From assembly GCF_001697225.1 (NCBI RefSeq), contig NZ_CP014671.1, forward strand, positions 1,240,001-1,304,000: 64,000 nucleotides of DNA, written 5' to 3'. Origin of the DNA: Immundisolibacter cernigliae. GTDB taxonomy: Bacteria; Pseudomonadota; Gammaproteobacteria; Immundisolibacterales; Immundisolibacteraceae. Below the pieces are notes generated by a model that saw only the letters and a list, made by a program, of their open reading frames with translations, did not search any database and was not told the origin of the DNA. The position numbers were made by a program, and so were the translations under genes. Below are positions 63,938 through 64,000 of this stretch, one piece after another (position 1 is the stretch's first letter; every line of letters begins with the position of its first letter).

Positions 63938-64000
63938 TCAGGTGCGCCAGTAGGCACCGGTCCAGTCGATGGTGTGGATCGGGTTGTCGATCCCATGCGC
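63938..64000 (-). CDS. 3' end of an unidentified gene
   Basis: The minus-strand frame entering the window at 64000 encodes AHGIDNPIHTIDWTGAYWRT and stops with TGA at 63938-63940, 47 bases before the sulfotransferase start. Only 20 residues are visible, too few to name a family. Strand and spacing suggest it is the preceding gene of the same polysaccharide operon. Confidence 0.45.
   Translation of the reverse strand, partial: AHGIDNPIHTIDWTGAYWRT

Overview
The window is GC-rich, densely coded chromosomal DNA, most likely from a gammaproteobacterium. The evidence is the gene order atpIBEFHAGDC-glmU-glmS, a CysB close to the enterobacterial type, ClpB behind a sigma-32-like promoter, and NadC. 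Rieske oxygenases and paired acyl-CoA dehydrogenases suggest a heterotroph that attacks aromatic or lipid-like compounds, but the species cannot be named from the sequence. There are no rRNA genes, no intact tRNA, no CRISPR array and no prophage.

Layout. 1-3600: end of a Tsx/OmpK-like porin, then an allophanate hydrolase, biuret hydrolase-like amidase and cupin operon (nitrogen salvage). 3600-13900: small lipoprotein, clpB, a PhoX-type phosphatase, nadC, a Rieske oxygenase with a small partner protein, uup. 14000-26000: a tight co-directional six-gene block with a thiamine-diphosphate enzyme, two short citrate-synthase-like proteins, a TonB-dependent receptor (broken by an IS481-type element and a frameshift), a periplasmic ABC-type binding protein and a 1364-residue sensor kinase/phosphorelay/c-di-GMP protein. 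This block is the best candidate for an undescribed system. 26000-34000: a second Rieske plus small-partner pair in the opposite gene order, an AlkB-like dioxygenase, a SleB-like hydrolase, an acyl-CoA dehydrogenase pair, malic enzyme, cysB. 34000-44700: glmS, glmU and the whole F-type ATP synthase operon with a recognisable promoter. 44700-51040: small membrane protein, a Gld-like ABC system with a DUF4340-type protein, a Nit-family hydrolase.

51040-64000 is an accessory surface-polysaccharide region entered through a degenerate tRNA-Thr-like sequence. It holds rfbB and rfbD, a 24-codon stub of rfbA, an ATPase stub, an IS1595-type element, two sulfotransferases, a methyltransferase with five 42-residue coiled-coil repeats, a WsaF-like glycosyltransferase, an AlgJ/AlgX-like protein, and an MBOAT acyltransferase cut 18 codons before its end by a second, practically identical IS481-type copy. 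The set suggests a sulfated, O-acetylated, possibly methylated cell-surface glycan. Several of its genes are broken, so the locus appears to be decaying or switching.

Two families of dispersed palindromic repeats sit at the 3' ends of genes throughout the window, in places supplying stop codons or terminator-like hairpins.
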